A stretch of DNA of 64,000 nucleotides from contig NZ_QULW01000015.1 of assembly GCF_003481825.1 (NCBI RefSeq), positions 1-64,000 of the forward strand. The letters are read 5' to 3'. The position numbers were made by a program, and so were the translations under genes. Positions within the stretch are counted from its first letter, which is position 1. Each line of letters begins with the position of its first letter. Below the pieces are notes generated by a model that saw only the letters and a list, made by a program, of their open reading frames with translations, had not been told where the DNA came from and made no database searches. Positions 6,827 to 14,632 of this stretch are shown piece by piece. Origin of the DNA: Clostridium sp. OM02-18AC. Its GTDB lineage: Bacteria > Bacillota > Clostridia > Lachnospirales > Lachnospiraceae.

Positions 6827-9010
6827 ATGGCAATTAAGATTGCACTTGCCGGAAACCCGAACTGTGGTAAAACAACCATGTTCAATGCCCTCACCGGTGC
6901 AAACCAGTATGTAGGTAACTGGCCGGGCGTTACGGTAGAGAAAAAAGAAGGCAAATTAAAAACAAAAGGAAAACATGAGGATGTAATCGTAACCGACCTT
7001 CCGGGTATTTACTCCATGTCTCCATATACACTGGAGGAGGTTGTCAGCCGTGATTATGTGCTGAAAGAGAACCCGGATGTGATTGTGGACCTTGTGGATT
7101 CCACCAACATCGAGCGTAACCTGTACTTAACCACCCAGCTCATCGAGACTGGTGTTCCGGTTGTCATCGCATTAAACATGACCGACCTTCTCGAGAAGAG
7201 AGGCATGAAGATCGATGTAGAGCGACTTTCCATGTTAATGAACTGCCCGGTGGTTGAGACCTCCGCATTAAAGCAGACCGGTCTTGACAAGCTGATCGAT
7301 AAGGCAGTTGAGGTTGCCCACAAGAAAGAGGCAGCACTGCCGAAGGAAATCTTCACCGAGGAGATGGAAAAAGCAGTTGCCAAGGTTGCAGAGGTTCTTC
7401 CGGACAGCATCACTGCTGACAAGAAGAGATGGTATGCAGTCAAGTTCCTCGAGAACGACAGCAAGGTTGTTGAGAGCATCGCACTTCCGGCTTCCGCTGC
7501 AAGCATCGTTGAGGCAACCAGAAAAGAAATCGAAGAAAAGCATGATGATGATATGGAGAGCATTGTAACCGATGAGCGTTACAAATTCATCCAGAAGGTT
7601 GTTTCCTCTTCTGTAAAGAAGGGCAAAGACAAGATGACCGTGTCCGATAAGATCGACCAGATCGTAACCAACCGTATTCTTGGTATTCCGATCTTCATCG
7701 CGATCATGTGGGTTGTTTATTACATCTCCGTATCCACCGTTGGTACCTTTGTTACCGACTGGACCAACGATACTTTTGTAGGTGCCATTCAGGATGTTGC
7801 AACCAACTTCCTTACTAATGCAGGCGCAAGCGATTTCATCATCAGCCTGGCTGTTGACGGCGTCATCGGTGGTCTGGGTGCCGTCCTTGGATTCATGCCG
7901 CAGATGGCAATCCTGTTCTTATTCCTGTCTATCCTTGAGGACTGCGGCTACATGGTACGTATCGCATTCGTTATGGACCGTGTGTTCCGTCACTTCGGAC
8001 TTTCCGGTAAGAGCTTCATCCCGCTGCTGATTTCTTCTGGCTGCGGCATTCCTGGAATCATGGCTTCCAAGACCATTGAGCAGGATAACGACAGACGTCT
8101 TACCATTATGACTGCAACCTTTGTTCCGTGTGGTGCAAAGCTTCCGGTTATCGCTCTTATGGGCGGTGTTATGGCTGGTTACGTAACCGGCTGGGATGTC
8201 GCTGGCATGATCACTCCGCTGATGTACTTCATCGGTATCGCAGCAGTTCTGATCGCAGCTATCATGTTAAAGAAAACCAAACCGTTCTCCGGTAAGCCGG
8301 CTCCGTTCGTTATGGAGCTGCCACAGTACCACATTCCGTCTGCAAGAACTGTCCTGCTTCACGTTTGGGAGAGACTGAAAGGCTTCTTCATCAAAGCAGG
8401 TACCGTACTGTTCTTAGCATGTGTAGTTATGTGGATCTTAAGCACCTTTGGTGTACAGGATGGCGCATTTGGTATGGTTGAGGATTCCGCAGACAGCTTA
8501 ATGGCTATCATCGGCGGCGCGATCGCACCGCTGTTCGCACCGCTTGGCTGGGGCGAGTGGCAGCCGGTTGCAGCAGCAATCTCCGGCTTCAGTGCAAAAG
8601 AGGGTATCGTTTCTACCATGGGCGTTCTTGCAAACGTTGCAGGCGATGTCGAGGATGCAGATACCGTTGCAGCTGGTGTTGGCATGTGGTTCCCAACTGC
8701 TCTGGCTGGTTTCAGCTTCCTGCTGTTCAACCTGCTTGATTCTCCATGCCTGGCAGCAATCTCTACCATGGCAAAAGAGATGCAGAGCCGCAAATGGTTC
8801 TGGTTTGCAATTGTGTTCCAGAATGTATTTGCTTACGCAGTAACCCTGGTTATTTATCAGGTTGGTTCCTTCTTACTGTATGGCACCTTCGGTGTTGGTA
8901 CTGTAGTTGGATTCGTTGTATTACTCTTCATGCTCTTCATGCTGTTCCGTCCGGATCCGTATAAAGACCAGAAGACCTACGCAAAGAGATCAGTACAGGC
9001 TGCTTCATAA
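6827..9010 (+). CDS. feoB: Ferrous iron transport protein B
   Basis: FeoB is the GTPase-coupled inner-membrane ferrous-iron permease; this one has 727 residues from the ATG at 6827, chosen because GGGAGG lies 6 bases upstream. An upstream in-frame start at 6701 would add a non-conserved leader. The N-terminal G domain shows GNPNCGKTT (G1), DLPGIYS (G3) and NMTD (G4). A GDI-like helical spacer follows, then the membrane domain with the gate motif SGCGIPGIMA and the later CGAKLPV. Codon use is strongly biased, as in nifJ and leuS, which suggests high expression when derepressed. It lies in the operon controlled by operators A-C. Confidence 0.97.
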   Translation: MAIKIALAGNPNCGKTTMFNALTGANQYVGNWPGVTVEKKEGKLKTKGKHEDVIVTDLPGIYSMSPYTLEEVVSRDYVLKENPDVIVDLVDSTNIERNLYLTTQLIETGVPVVIALNMTDLLEKRGMKIDVERLSMLMNCPVVETSALKQTGLDKLIDKAVEVAHKKEAALPKEIFTEEMEKAVAKVAEVLPDSITADKKRWYAVKFLENDSKVVESIALPASAASIVEATRKEIEEKHDDDMESIVTDERYKFIQKVVSSSVKKGKDKMTVSDKIDQIVTNRILGIPIFIAIMWVVYYISVSTVGTFVTDWTNDTFVGAIQDVATNFLTNAGASDFIISLAVDGVIGGLGAVLGFMPQMAILFLFLSILEDCGYMVRIAFVMDRVFRHFGLSGKSFIPLLISSGCGIPGIMASKTIEQDNDRRLTIMTATFVPCGAKLPVIALMGGVMAGYVTGWDVAGMITPLMYFIGIAAVLIAAIMLKKTKPFSGKPAPFVMELPQYHIPSARTVLLHVWERLKGFFIKAGTVLFLACVVMWILSTFGVQDGAFGMVEDSADSLMAIIGGAIAPLFAPLGWGEWQPVAAAISGFSAKEGIVSTMGVLANVAGDVEDADTVAAGVGMWFPTALAGFSFLLFNLLDSPCLAAISTMAKEMQSRKWFWFAIVFQNVFAYAVTLVIYQVGSFLLYGTFGVGTVVGFVVLLFMLFMLFRPDPYKDQKTYAKRSVQAAS

Positions 9011-9053
9011 CGTTGTAAGAAGCTCTGAAAACAAATGATACATAAGATCTTTA

Positions 9054-9081
9054 CAGCTCCGGCTTTCACCGGCCGGAGCTG
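9054..9081 (+). terminator. Hairpin after feoB
   Basis: CAGCTCCGGC and GCCGGAGCTG form a 10-bp GC-rich stem with an 8-base loop about 45 bases after the feoB stop. The T-run is poor, so termination may be partial, allowing read-through to the small Cys-rich gene. Confidence 0.5.
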
Positions 9082-9234
9082 CATTCATAGCATGGATACT
9101 GTACAAATACAGGAACTGGTGCTAAAATGAAAAGCTGTTTGTCCATGACATTATGATACACTGGAATTACAGAACAGCTAAAAAGTGCTGCTGTCTACAC
9201 AACCTGTGAACAGCATAGAAAGAAGGGAACGGAA

Positions 9235-9399
9235 GTGTTAGCAGATATTATCGTAGTGGCCGTCATCGCCGGATATTGTTTCTATGTGATCCGAAAGCGT
9301 CACCAGCAGAAAAAATCAGGTGGATGTTCTGGAAGCTGTGCCGGCTGTTCCGGCTGTGCAAGCTGTCATCCTTCCACTCCGAAACCAAAAACAAAATAA
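9235..9399 (+). CDS. FeoB-associated Cys-rich membrane peptide
   Basis: This 54-residue protein starts at GTG 9235 behind GAAGGGA. It has one N-terminal membrane helix (LADIIVVAVIAGYCFYVI), a short basic turn and a Cys-rich tail, CSGSCAGCSGCASC, with seven cysteines in the last 25 residues. This is the pattern of the FeoB-associated Cys-rich membrane proteins that often accompany feoB in Clostridia. The role is unproven; metal handling next to FeoB is a reasonable guess. It sits about 220 bases after feoB and before a hairpin terminator. Confidence 0.85.
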   Translation: MLADIIVVAVIAGYCFYVIRKRHQQKKSGGCSGSCAGCSGCASCHPSTPKPKTK

Positions 9400-9408
9400 G
9401 AAACAAAC

Positions 9409-9437
9409 AGATCAGGGCAGTTTTGTCTGCCCTTTCT
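9409..9437 (+). terminator. Hairpin terminator after the Cys-rich peptide
   Basis: AGGGCAG (9414-9420) and CTGCCCT (9427-9433) pair around TTTTGT, extended by CAGA/TCTG at the base. A short T-rich stretch follows. It separates the feo operon from the Fur-like gene. Confidence 0.5.
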
Positions 9438-9449
9438 GTAAAACCATAA

Positions 9450-9465
9450 GTTAGCAAAAACTAAC
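9450..9465. promoter_or_regulatory. DtxR-type operator site D upstream of the Fur-like gene
   Basis: GTTAGCAAAAACTAAC matches the feo operators in length, half-sites and spacing. It lies about 44 bases before the start codon of the Fur-like protein, implying control by the same regulator as feoAAB. Confidence 0.6.
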
Positions 9466-9508
9466 CAAAATCAACCGGAAAGAGCAAACAACCAAGAGGA
9501 GGTATCAT

Positions 9509-9784
9509 ATGTCAGCTGAGGCAAAAAAAGGATTTATTATTTCGGAATTGAAGAAGAATGGCTGCCGGATTACCAGCCAGAGAAAACTTTTGATTGATGT
9601 GATTTTACAGGATGAGTGCAGCTGCTGCAAGGAAATTTATTATAAGGCAGCAAAACGTGACCCAAGCATTGGCATGGCTACGGTTTACCGTATGGTGAAA
9701 ACGCTGGAAGAAGCTGGTCTGATTCAGAGAAAAAACATGTATCGGATTGATTACGGTATGGGAGAACATATGGCGTTCGCATGA
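9509..9784 (+). CDS. Short Fur-family protein, DNA-binding part only
   Basis: This 91-residue protein corresponds to the winged-helix half of a Fur-family repressor: CRITSQRKLLIDVIL, then CSCCKEIYYKAAKRDPSIGMATVYRMVKTLEEAGLIQRK. The usual C-terminal dimerisation and metal-binding domain is missing. The frame ends at HMAFA, and no frame downstream restores the family sequence. The CSCC motif near the start of helix 2 is unusual and could bind metal or sense redox state. The ATG follows AGGAGG. It may be a truncated gene or a genuine short subfamily; operator D and the intact Shine-Dalgarno argue that it is expressed. Confidence 0.75.
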   Translation: MSAEAKKGFIISELKKNGCRITSQRKLLIDVILQDECSCCKEIYYKAAKRDPSIGMATVYRMVKTLEEAGLIQRKNMYRIDYGMGEHMAFA

Positions 9785-9849
9785 AATGCAGAAGACGGTT
9801 CTGCCTCCGGACTGAAACAGGAAGTTCATTTTCCGGGCGGAGAATCGTG

Positions 9850-9892
9850 AAAAGGAGTGTTAATGAGAAAGATTATCATTAACATTCCTTTT
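9850..9892. terminator. 17-bp near-perfect stem-loop, bidirectional terminator or Fur-box-like dyad
   Basis: AAAAGGAGTGTTAATGA (9850-9866) pairs with TCATTAACATTCCTTTT (9876-9892) with one G-T mismatch and a 9-base loop; T-rich sequence follows. It would end the Fur-like transcript. The centre also resembles an iron box (TGAGAAAGATTATCATTA), so an operator role cannot be excluded. Confidence 0.55.
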
Positions 9893-9926
9893 CTTCCATT
9901 ATTAATAATTTTTATCAAAAAGACTC

Positions 9927-9955
9927 TTGAATTTTGAAAAAGAATGCGTTAGAAT
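9927..9955 (+). promoter_or_regulatory. Predicted promoter of the DUF6110-like / P1B ATPase genes
   Basis: TTGAAT (9927-9932) and TAGAAT (9950-9955) lie 17 bases apart, about 43 bases before the start at 9998. Confidence 0.5.
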
Positions 9956-9997
9956 ACCCGATAAACAAAAAAATTACATATGAGGAGGAATCCAGTC

Positions 9998-10318
9998 ATG
10001 TTAAAATGTTTAAAAGCTTTCGATGTTAAGAAATCCGGAATTTTTGCAGCAGGTGTTCTGTTTGGCACCGCAGGCGTAAAAGTTCTTGCAAGTGAGGATG
10101 CAAAGAAGTTTTATACCAACTGTACTGCAGCTGTTCTTCGTGCAAAGACATGTGTTCTGAACGTAGCAGCAAGCGTACAGGCAAACGCAGAGGACATCTA
10201 CGCTGAGGCTCAGCAGATCAACGAGGAGCGTGCAGCGAAAGCTGAGGCAGCTGCATTTGCAGATGAGGCAGCTGAGGCTGAAGCAGAAGAAACCGAGGCA
10301 GCAGCAGACGCTGAGTAA
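9998..10318 (+). CDS. DUF6110-like small membrane-associated protein
   Basis: From the ATG at 9998, which follows GAGGAGG, the protein has 106 residues. An N-terminal hydrophobic stretch, GIFAAGVLFGTAGVKVLAS, is followed by DAKKFYTNCTAAVLRAKTCV, a long helix (ANAEDIYAEAQQINEERA) and an Ala/Glu-rich acidic tail. This matches what I remember of DUF6110 proteins, which in Lachnospiraceae often lie beside a heavy-metal P-type ATPase, as here. The function is unknown; a partner or regulator of the neighbouring ATPase is possible. An in-frame ATG at 9980 would place the ribosome binding site inside the gene and is rejected. Confidence 0.75.
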   Translation: MLKCLKAFDVKKSGIFAAGVLFGTAGVKVLASEDAKKFYTNCTAAVLRAKTCVLNVAASVQANAEDIYAEAQQINEERAAKAEAAAFADEAAEAEAEETEAAADAE

Positions 10319-10331
10319 TGCTTGTGTTTTA

Positions 10332-10363
10332 GGGCGGTATCTGTGACTTGCCGCCCGGTTTTT
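10332..10363 (+). terminator. Terminator after the DUF6110-like gene
   Basis: GGGCGG (10332-10337) pairs with CCGCCC (10351-10356), followed by GGTTTTTG. Confidence 0.6.
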
Positions 10364-10421
10364 GCAGGAATGTTACGGTGTTGGATGATACAGAATCGTA
10401 ACGTGAAAACAGGAAAATGGG

Positions 10422-10452
10422 GGGATGCAGCAGAAGTGATTGCATCCCTTTT
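10422..10452 (+). terminator. Second hairpin with T-run before the P1B ATPase gene
   Basis: GGGATGCA (10422-10429) and TGCATCCC (10441-10448) are followed by TTTTCC. With the hairpin at 10332 it makes two stops between the DUF6110-like gene and the ATPase, so ATPase expression may depend on read-through or on a separate start. Confidence 0.5.
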
Positions 10453-10503
10453 CCTTTGAAATACATACAAAATACATATCCGTAGTGAAAAGAGGGATAT
10501 CTC

Positions 10504-12594
10504 ATGAAATTTGTAATCAAACATGAAATCCGCGGCAGAATCCGTGTCCAGATCCTGCAGGGCCGCATGAGCTTCGAGCAGGCTGACACTCTGCAGTATT
10601 ACTTCAACGCGAAGCCATATGCGATTTCTGTAAAAGTACGGGAACGTCTTGGCGAAATGGTCATTCATTTTGACGGAGACCGGAATGAGGTTGTCCGCGA
10701 TCTGCAGACATTCTCTTATGAGAAGGCAGAGGTCCCGGAGTCTTATCTGCAGAATTCCGGTCGTGCCTTAAACAGTGAATACTGGGACAAGCTGATGACC
10801 CGCGTGATCCTGCGTGCAGGAAATATCATGTTCCTTCCGGCCAGCATCCGGGCAGTGATCACGTCGGTGAAATCCGTGAAATATATATGGAAAGGAATCC
10901 GTACACTGGCAGCCAGAAAGATTGAAGTTCCGGTTCTGGATGCGACCGCGATTGGCGTTTCGATTATAAGAAGCGACTTCGATACGGCAGGTTCCGTCAT
11001 GTTCCTGCTTGGTGTTGGTGAAATCCTGGAAGAGTGGACGCACAAAAAATCGGTGGGAGATCTGGCACGCAGCATGTCCTTAAACATCACCAAAGTATGG
11101 CTGGTGAGCGATGGACAGGAGGTACTGGTTCCGACCAATACCATCCAGAAAGCAGACCTTGTCCGTGTTCACATGGGCAATGTGATCCCGTTCGATGGCG
11201 AAGTGGTCGAAGGAGAAGCCATGGTCAACCAGGCATCCTTAACCGGCGAGTCGGTTCCGGCAGCCAAGACAGCAGGTGCCTCTGTTTATGCAGGCACTGT
11301 TGTCGAGGAAGGTGAGATCACCATCCGCGTCAAAGAAACCGGTGGTTCCAGCAAGTTCGACAAGATCGTTACCATGATCGAGGAATCAGAAAAATTAAAA
11401 TCCTCCCTGGAGGGCAAGGCAGAGCATCTGGCTGATACGCTGGTTCCGTACAGCCTGCTCGGCACGGGTCTTACCTGGCTCATCACCAGAAATACCACGA
11501 AGGCACTGTCGATTCTGATGGTTGATTTCTCCTGTGCCTTAAAGCTGGCTATGCCAATTTCTGTTCTTTCCGCAATCCGTGAGGCCAATATGTATGACAT
11601 TACGGTAAAGGGCGGCAAGTATCTGGAGGCGATGGCCGAGGCAGATACCATTGTCTTTGATAAGACTGGAACCCTGACCAAGGCGCAGCCGACGGTTGTG
11701 GATGTAGTATCCTTTAACGAGATGGGCGGCGATGAACTGCTCCGGATCGCGGCATGCTTGGAGGAGCATTTCCCGCACTCCATGGCAAAGGCAGTGGTTG
11801 ATGCAGCGAAGAAGAAAAACCTGGTTCATGAGGAACTTCACAGCAAGGTGGAGTATATTGTGGCACATGGCATTTCCACAACCCTGGAGGATAAAAATGG
11901 CGAGAAGAAAGCCATCATCGGAAGTGCTCATTTTGTCTTTGAAGACGAGAAATGTACCATACCGGAAGGAAAACAGGACGTATTCGATGCCCTTCCGCCG
12001 GAATATTCCCATCTGTATCTGGCAATCGACGGTGCCCTGGCAGCCGTGATCTGCATTCAGGATCCGCTGCGTGAGGAGGCGCGCGATGTCATTGCTTCCT
12101 TAAAAGAGGCAGGCATCAGCAAGGTTGTCATGATGACGGGCGACAGTGAACGTACGGCAAAAGCGATCGCTGCAAAGGCAGGAGTCGATGAGTACTATTC
12201 CGAGGTGCTTCCGGAGGATAAGGCAAGCTTTGTGGAGAAAGAAAAGAATGCAGGTCGCAAGGTCATCATGATCGGTGACGGAATCAATGATTCCCCGGCA
12301 CTTTCCGCAGCGAATGTGGGTATTGCCATCAGCGATGGTGCGGAGCTTGCGAGAGAGATCGCAGATGTAACGATTGGTGCGGACAACCTCTACGAGGTGG
12401 TAACATTAAAACTGATCAGCAATCATCTGATGAAGCGGATCAACTGGAACTACCGCACGATCGTAGGGTTTAATGCAGGTCTGATCGCGCTTGGCGTTCT
12501 TGGCATTCTGCCGCCTGCCACCTCTGCGCTTTTGCACAATACTTCGACACTTCTGATCAGCTTAAAGAGCATGCGGAATCTGCTTCCGGAATAA
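10504..12594 (+). CDS. P1B-type heavy-metal ATPase with an SCA transport motif
   Basis: This cation-pumping membrane ATPase has 696 residues. It starts with an HMA-like fold lacking the CxxC metal site (residues ~1-75). Catalytic motifs are complete: TGES (LTGESVP), DKTGT, the P1B His-Pro region in variant form HFPHSMAKA, and GDGINDSP. The membrane metal motif, normally CPC/SPC/CPH, reads DFSCALKLAMP, so Ser-Cys-Ala replaces the Cys-Pro core. That puts it in a minor P1B subgroup whose metal I cannot state. The context (feo operon, Fur-like and DtxR-family regulators) suggests iron or manganese export. The start follows AGAGGG. Confidence 0.88.
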   Translation: MKFVIKHEIRGRIRVQILQGRMSFEQADTLQYYFNAKPYAISVKVRERLGEMVIHFDGDRNEVVRDLQTFSYEKAEVPESYLQNSGRALNSEYWDKLMTRVILRAGNIMFLPASIRAVITSVKSVKYIWKGIRTLAARKIEVPVLDATAIGVSIIRSDFDTAGSVMFLLGVGEILEEWTHKKSVGDLARSMSLNITKVWLVSDGQEVLVPTNTIQKADLVRVHMGNVIPFDGEVVEGEAMVNQASLTGESVPAAKTAGASVYAGTVVEEGEITIRVKETGGSSKFDKIVTMIEESEKLKSSLEGKAEHLADTLVPYSLLGTGLTWLITRNTTKALSILMVDFSCALKLAMPISVLSAIREANMYDITVKGGKYLEAMAEADTIVFDKTGTLTKAQPTVVDVVSFNEMGGDELLRIAACLEEHFPHSMAKAVVDAAKKKNLVHEELHSKVEYIVAHGISTTLEDKNGEKKAIIGSAHFVFEDEKCTIPEGKQDVFDALPPEYSHLYLAIDGALAAVICIQDPLREEARDVIASLKEAGISKVVMMTGDSERTAKAIAAKAGVDEYYSEVLPEDKASFVEKEKNAGRKVIMIGDGINDSPALSAANVGIAISDGAELAREIADVTIGADNLYEVVTLKLISNHLMKRINWNYRTIVGFNAGLIALGVLGILPPATSALLHNTSTLLISLKSMRNLLPE

Positions 12595-12721
12595 AGCGGG
12601 TGTCTGCTTTTCCGGAGAAGAAGTTTTTTATATGGAGAAATTCGAACAACGTCAGAATGAAAAGATGTATTGAGAATTTTTTTATAGAAACAATTCGTAC
12701 AACTTCGGAAAAGTGCTGGAC

Positions 12722-12751
12722 TTGCATGGGATTATCGTTTATGATTATAGT
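12722..12751 (+). promoter_or_regulatory. Predicted promoter of the DtxR-family regulator
   Basis: TTGCAT (12722-12727) and TATAGT (12746-12751) are 18 bases apart. The 12595-12822 gap also holds a loose direct repeat ATTCGAACAACGTC / ATTCGTACAACTTC (12640 and 12693) of unknown meaning. Confidence 0.5.
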
Positions 12752-12822
12752 ATTCGCAGCCCGTTTTTTCGTTTGTCAGACTTGCTGCGGTATCCCATGA
12801 TGGGACAGGAGGTTGTTGTTGT

Positions 12823-13188
12823 ATGCACGAATCAGGGGAGAACTATCTGGAAACAATACTGATGATCAAAGAAAAAAAAGGAGTTGTGCGTTCCATTGAC
12901 GTGGCACGTGCGCTGAATTTTAGTAAGCCGAGTGTCAGCAGGGCCATGGGACTTTTACGTGACCAGGGTTTCATTTCCATGGAGCAGGGTGGCGACATCC
13001 AGCTTACCGAGGAAGGGCTTGTCAAGGCAAAGTCTATTTACGCACGCCATTTGCTCCTCACTGCATTCCTGCAGGAGGTAACGGGTGTTTCTGAGGAAAT
13101 GGCAGAGGAGAATGCCTGCCGCATGGAGCACATCCTGGATCAGGAAGTGGTTGACGGCATCAGTGCTTATATGGAAAAAAGAAAATAA
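12823..13188 (+). CDS. DtxR/MntR-family metal-dependent transcriptional regulator
   Basis: This 121-residue DNA-binding protein starts with the family signature SGENYLETILMIKEKKGVVRSIDVARAL. The winged helix follows (NFSKPSVSRAMGLLRDQGFI, then a wing with LTEEGLVKAKSIYARH). The dimerisation and metal-binding helices come next, LLTAFLQEVTGVSEEMAEENACRMEHILDQE, with Glu/Cys/His at the expected ligand region. It lacks an SH3 domain, as MntR does. It is the obvious candidate to bind the four GTTAG-N6-CTAAY sites upstream, controlling feo and the Fur-like gene; whether it senses Fe2+ or Mn2+ cannot be told. AGGAGG lies 11 bases before the ATG. Confidence 0.9.
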   Translation: MHESGENYLETILMIKEKKGVVRSIDVARALNFSKPSVSRAMGLLRDQGFISMEQGGDIQLTEEGLVKAKSIYARHLLLTAFLQEVTGVSEEMAEENACRMEHILDQEVVDGISAYMEKRK

Positions 13189-13233
13189 AGGTTACCGGTC
13201 CCATATGTATAACCAGTAACCAGCAATAACATG

Positions 13234-13262
13234 ATATGCCGGGCACAACCTGCCCGGCATAT
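13234..13262 (+). terminator. Hairpin after the DtxR-family gene
   Basis: ATATGCCGGGCA (13234-13245) and TGCCCGGCATAT (13251-13262) form a perfect 12-bp stem. The following sequence is only moderately T-rich. Confidence 0.55.
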
Positions 13263-13357
13263 TGACATTCTGGACATTTTGTGACAGAATGGGAAACGAT
13301 AGCGATAGCAGCTGCTAACAGCTGCTTGACAGAGCATAAAGAAAAGAAGGGATCATC

Positions 13358-14557
13358 ATGACAAAGATTGATATTATTTCCGGCTTTTTAGGCGCAGGAA
13401 AAACAACATTTATTAAGAAGCTTTTACAGGAGGCCATCAAGGGTGAGCAGGTTGTCCTGATCGAGAACGAGTTTGGTCAGATCGGCATTGACGGCGGATT
13501 CTTAAAGGATTCCGGCATCGAGATCCGTGAGATGAACTCCGGCTGTATCTGCTGCTCTCTGGTAGGAGATTTCGGAAAATCCCTGGAAGAGGTACTGACC
13601 AAGTACAAACCAGAGCGTGTTATCATCGAGCCGTCAGGTGTTGGCAAGCTTTCTGACGTTATGAACGCAGTGCGCGATGTGGCAAAGAACCTGGATGTAA
13701 AACTGAACAGTGCAGTAACCATCGTAGATGCAACCAAGTGCAAAATGTATATGAAGAACTTTGGTGAGTTCTTCAACAACCAGATCGAAAATGCAGGAAC
13801 CATCGTTATGAGCCGTACCGATGTGGCAGATTCCAAGAAGGTTTTAGCCGATGTTGATCTGCTTCGCGAGCACAATAAGGATGCAAGCATCGTGACCACT
13901 CCGATCGACCAGCTGACCGGTGCACAGCTTTTAGAGCTGATTGAAAAGCCGGACACCATGATGGAAGAACTGCTGGCCCAGGTAAAGGAGGAGCACGCAC
14001 ACCACCATCACCACGAGCATGGCGAGCACTGCGGCTGTGGCTGCGAGGATCATGACCACGATCATGAGCACCATCATCACGACCATGACGAGGAGTGCGG
14101 CTGTGAGGACCATGACCACGATCATGACCACGATCATGAGCACCATCATCACGACCATGATAAGGAGTGCGGCTGTGAGGACCATGACCACGATCATGAG
14201 CATCATCATCACGCCCATGATGAGAAATGCGGATGCGGCTGCCATGACCACGACCATCACCATCATCATCATGCAGACGAGGTATTCAGCAGCTGGGGGC
14301 TTGAGACCATCGATGCCTGCAGCAAGGAAAATCTGACTGCAATTCTGGAAGAACTGGCTTACGGCAATGAATACGGTGATGTTCTCCGTGCAAAAGGCAT
14401 GCTTCCGAGCGAGAAGGAAGGCGAGTGGTACTATTTTGATATGGTGCCGGAGCAGTATGAGATCCGCACCGGAGCACCGGATTATACCGGTAAGGTATGT
14501 GTCATCGGTGCCAACTTAAAGGAAGACGAATTAAAGAAAGCATTTGGAAGAAACTAA
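13358..14557 (+). CDS. G3E (COG0523/CobW-type) GTPase with a long His/Cys/Asp repeat
   Basis: This predicted metallochaperone GTPase has 399 residues. The P-loop is GFLGAGKTT (residues 9-17), followed by ENEFG, the COG0523 metal motif CICC (~63-66), IEPSG, and a variant guanine motif, SRTD. Between the GTPase core and the CobW C-terminal domain, residues ~210-308 are almost entirely His, Asp, Glu and Cys. They are arranged as imperfect repeats of DHDHEHHHHDHDEECGCED, with several CGCGC/CGC clusters. Such regions bind or store Zn2+, Ni2+ or Co2+. The C-terminal domain (YGDVLRAKG...WYYFDMVPEQYEIR) is intact. It precedes a second GTPase-like gene, from which a hairpin separates it. Confidence 0.9.
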   Translation: MTKIDIISGFLGAGKTTFIKKLLQEAIKGEQVVLIENEFGQIGIDGGFLKDSGIEIREMNSGCICCSLVGDFGKSLEEVLTKYKPERVIIEPSGVGKLSDVMNAVRDVAKNLDVKLNSAVTIVDATKCKMYMKNFGEFFNNQIENAGTIVMSRTDVADSKKVLADVDLLREHNKDASIVTTPIDQLTGAQLLELIEKPDTMMEELLAQVKEEHAHHHHHEHGEHCGCGCEDHDHDHEHHHHDHDEECGCEDHDHDHDHDHEHHHHDHDKECGCEDHDHDHEHHHHAHDEKCGCGCHDHDHHHHHHADEVFSSWGLETIDACSKENLTAILEELAYGNEYGDVLRAKGMLPSEKEGEWYYFDMVPEQYEIRTGAPDYTGKVCVIGANLKEDELKKAFGRN

Positions 14558-14580
14558 TTGCCCAAATAGATCAGAAGAAG

Positions 14581-14605
14581 GCGCTGAATGCATCAGCGCT
14601 TTCTT
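14581..14605 (+). terminator. Small intergenic hairpin with T-run between the two GTPase genes
   Basis: GCGCTGA, a 5-base loop and TCAGCGC are followed by TTTCTT. It lies between the first GTPase stop and the start at 14633, so it may attenuate the second gene. It also argues against the in-frame ATG at 14588, which sits in the loop. Confidence 0.5.
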
Positions 14606-14632
14606 AAAAAGAAAAAAGGACAGGTACAAAAT

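Noticed and set aside
12600..12800. 66-residue plus-strand frame between the P1B ATPase and the DtxR-family gene
   Set aside because: It has no Shine-Dalgarno, its composition is odd, and it overlaps the predicted promoter of the regulator.
13931..14272. Met/Val-rich minus-strand frame opposite the His-rich GTPase
   Set aside because: It is the antisense of CAT/GAC/CAC repeats; its composition is an artefact.
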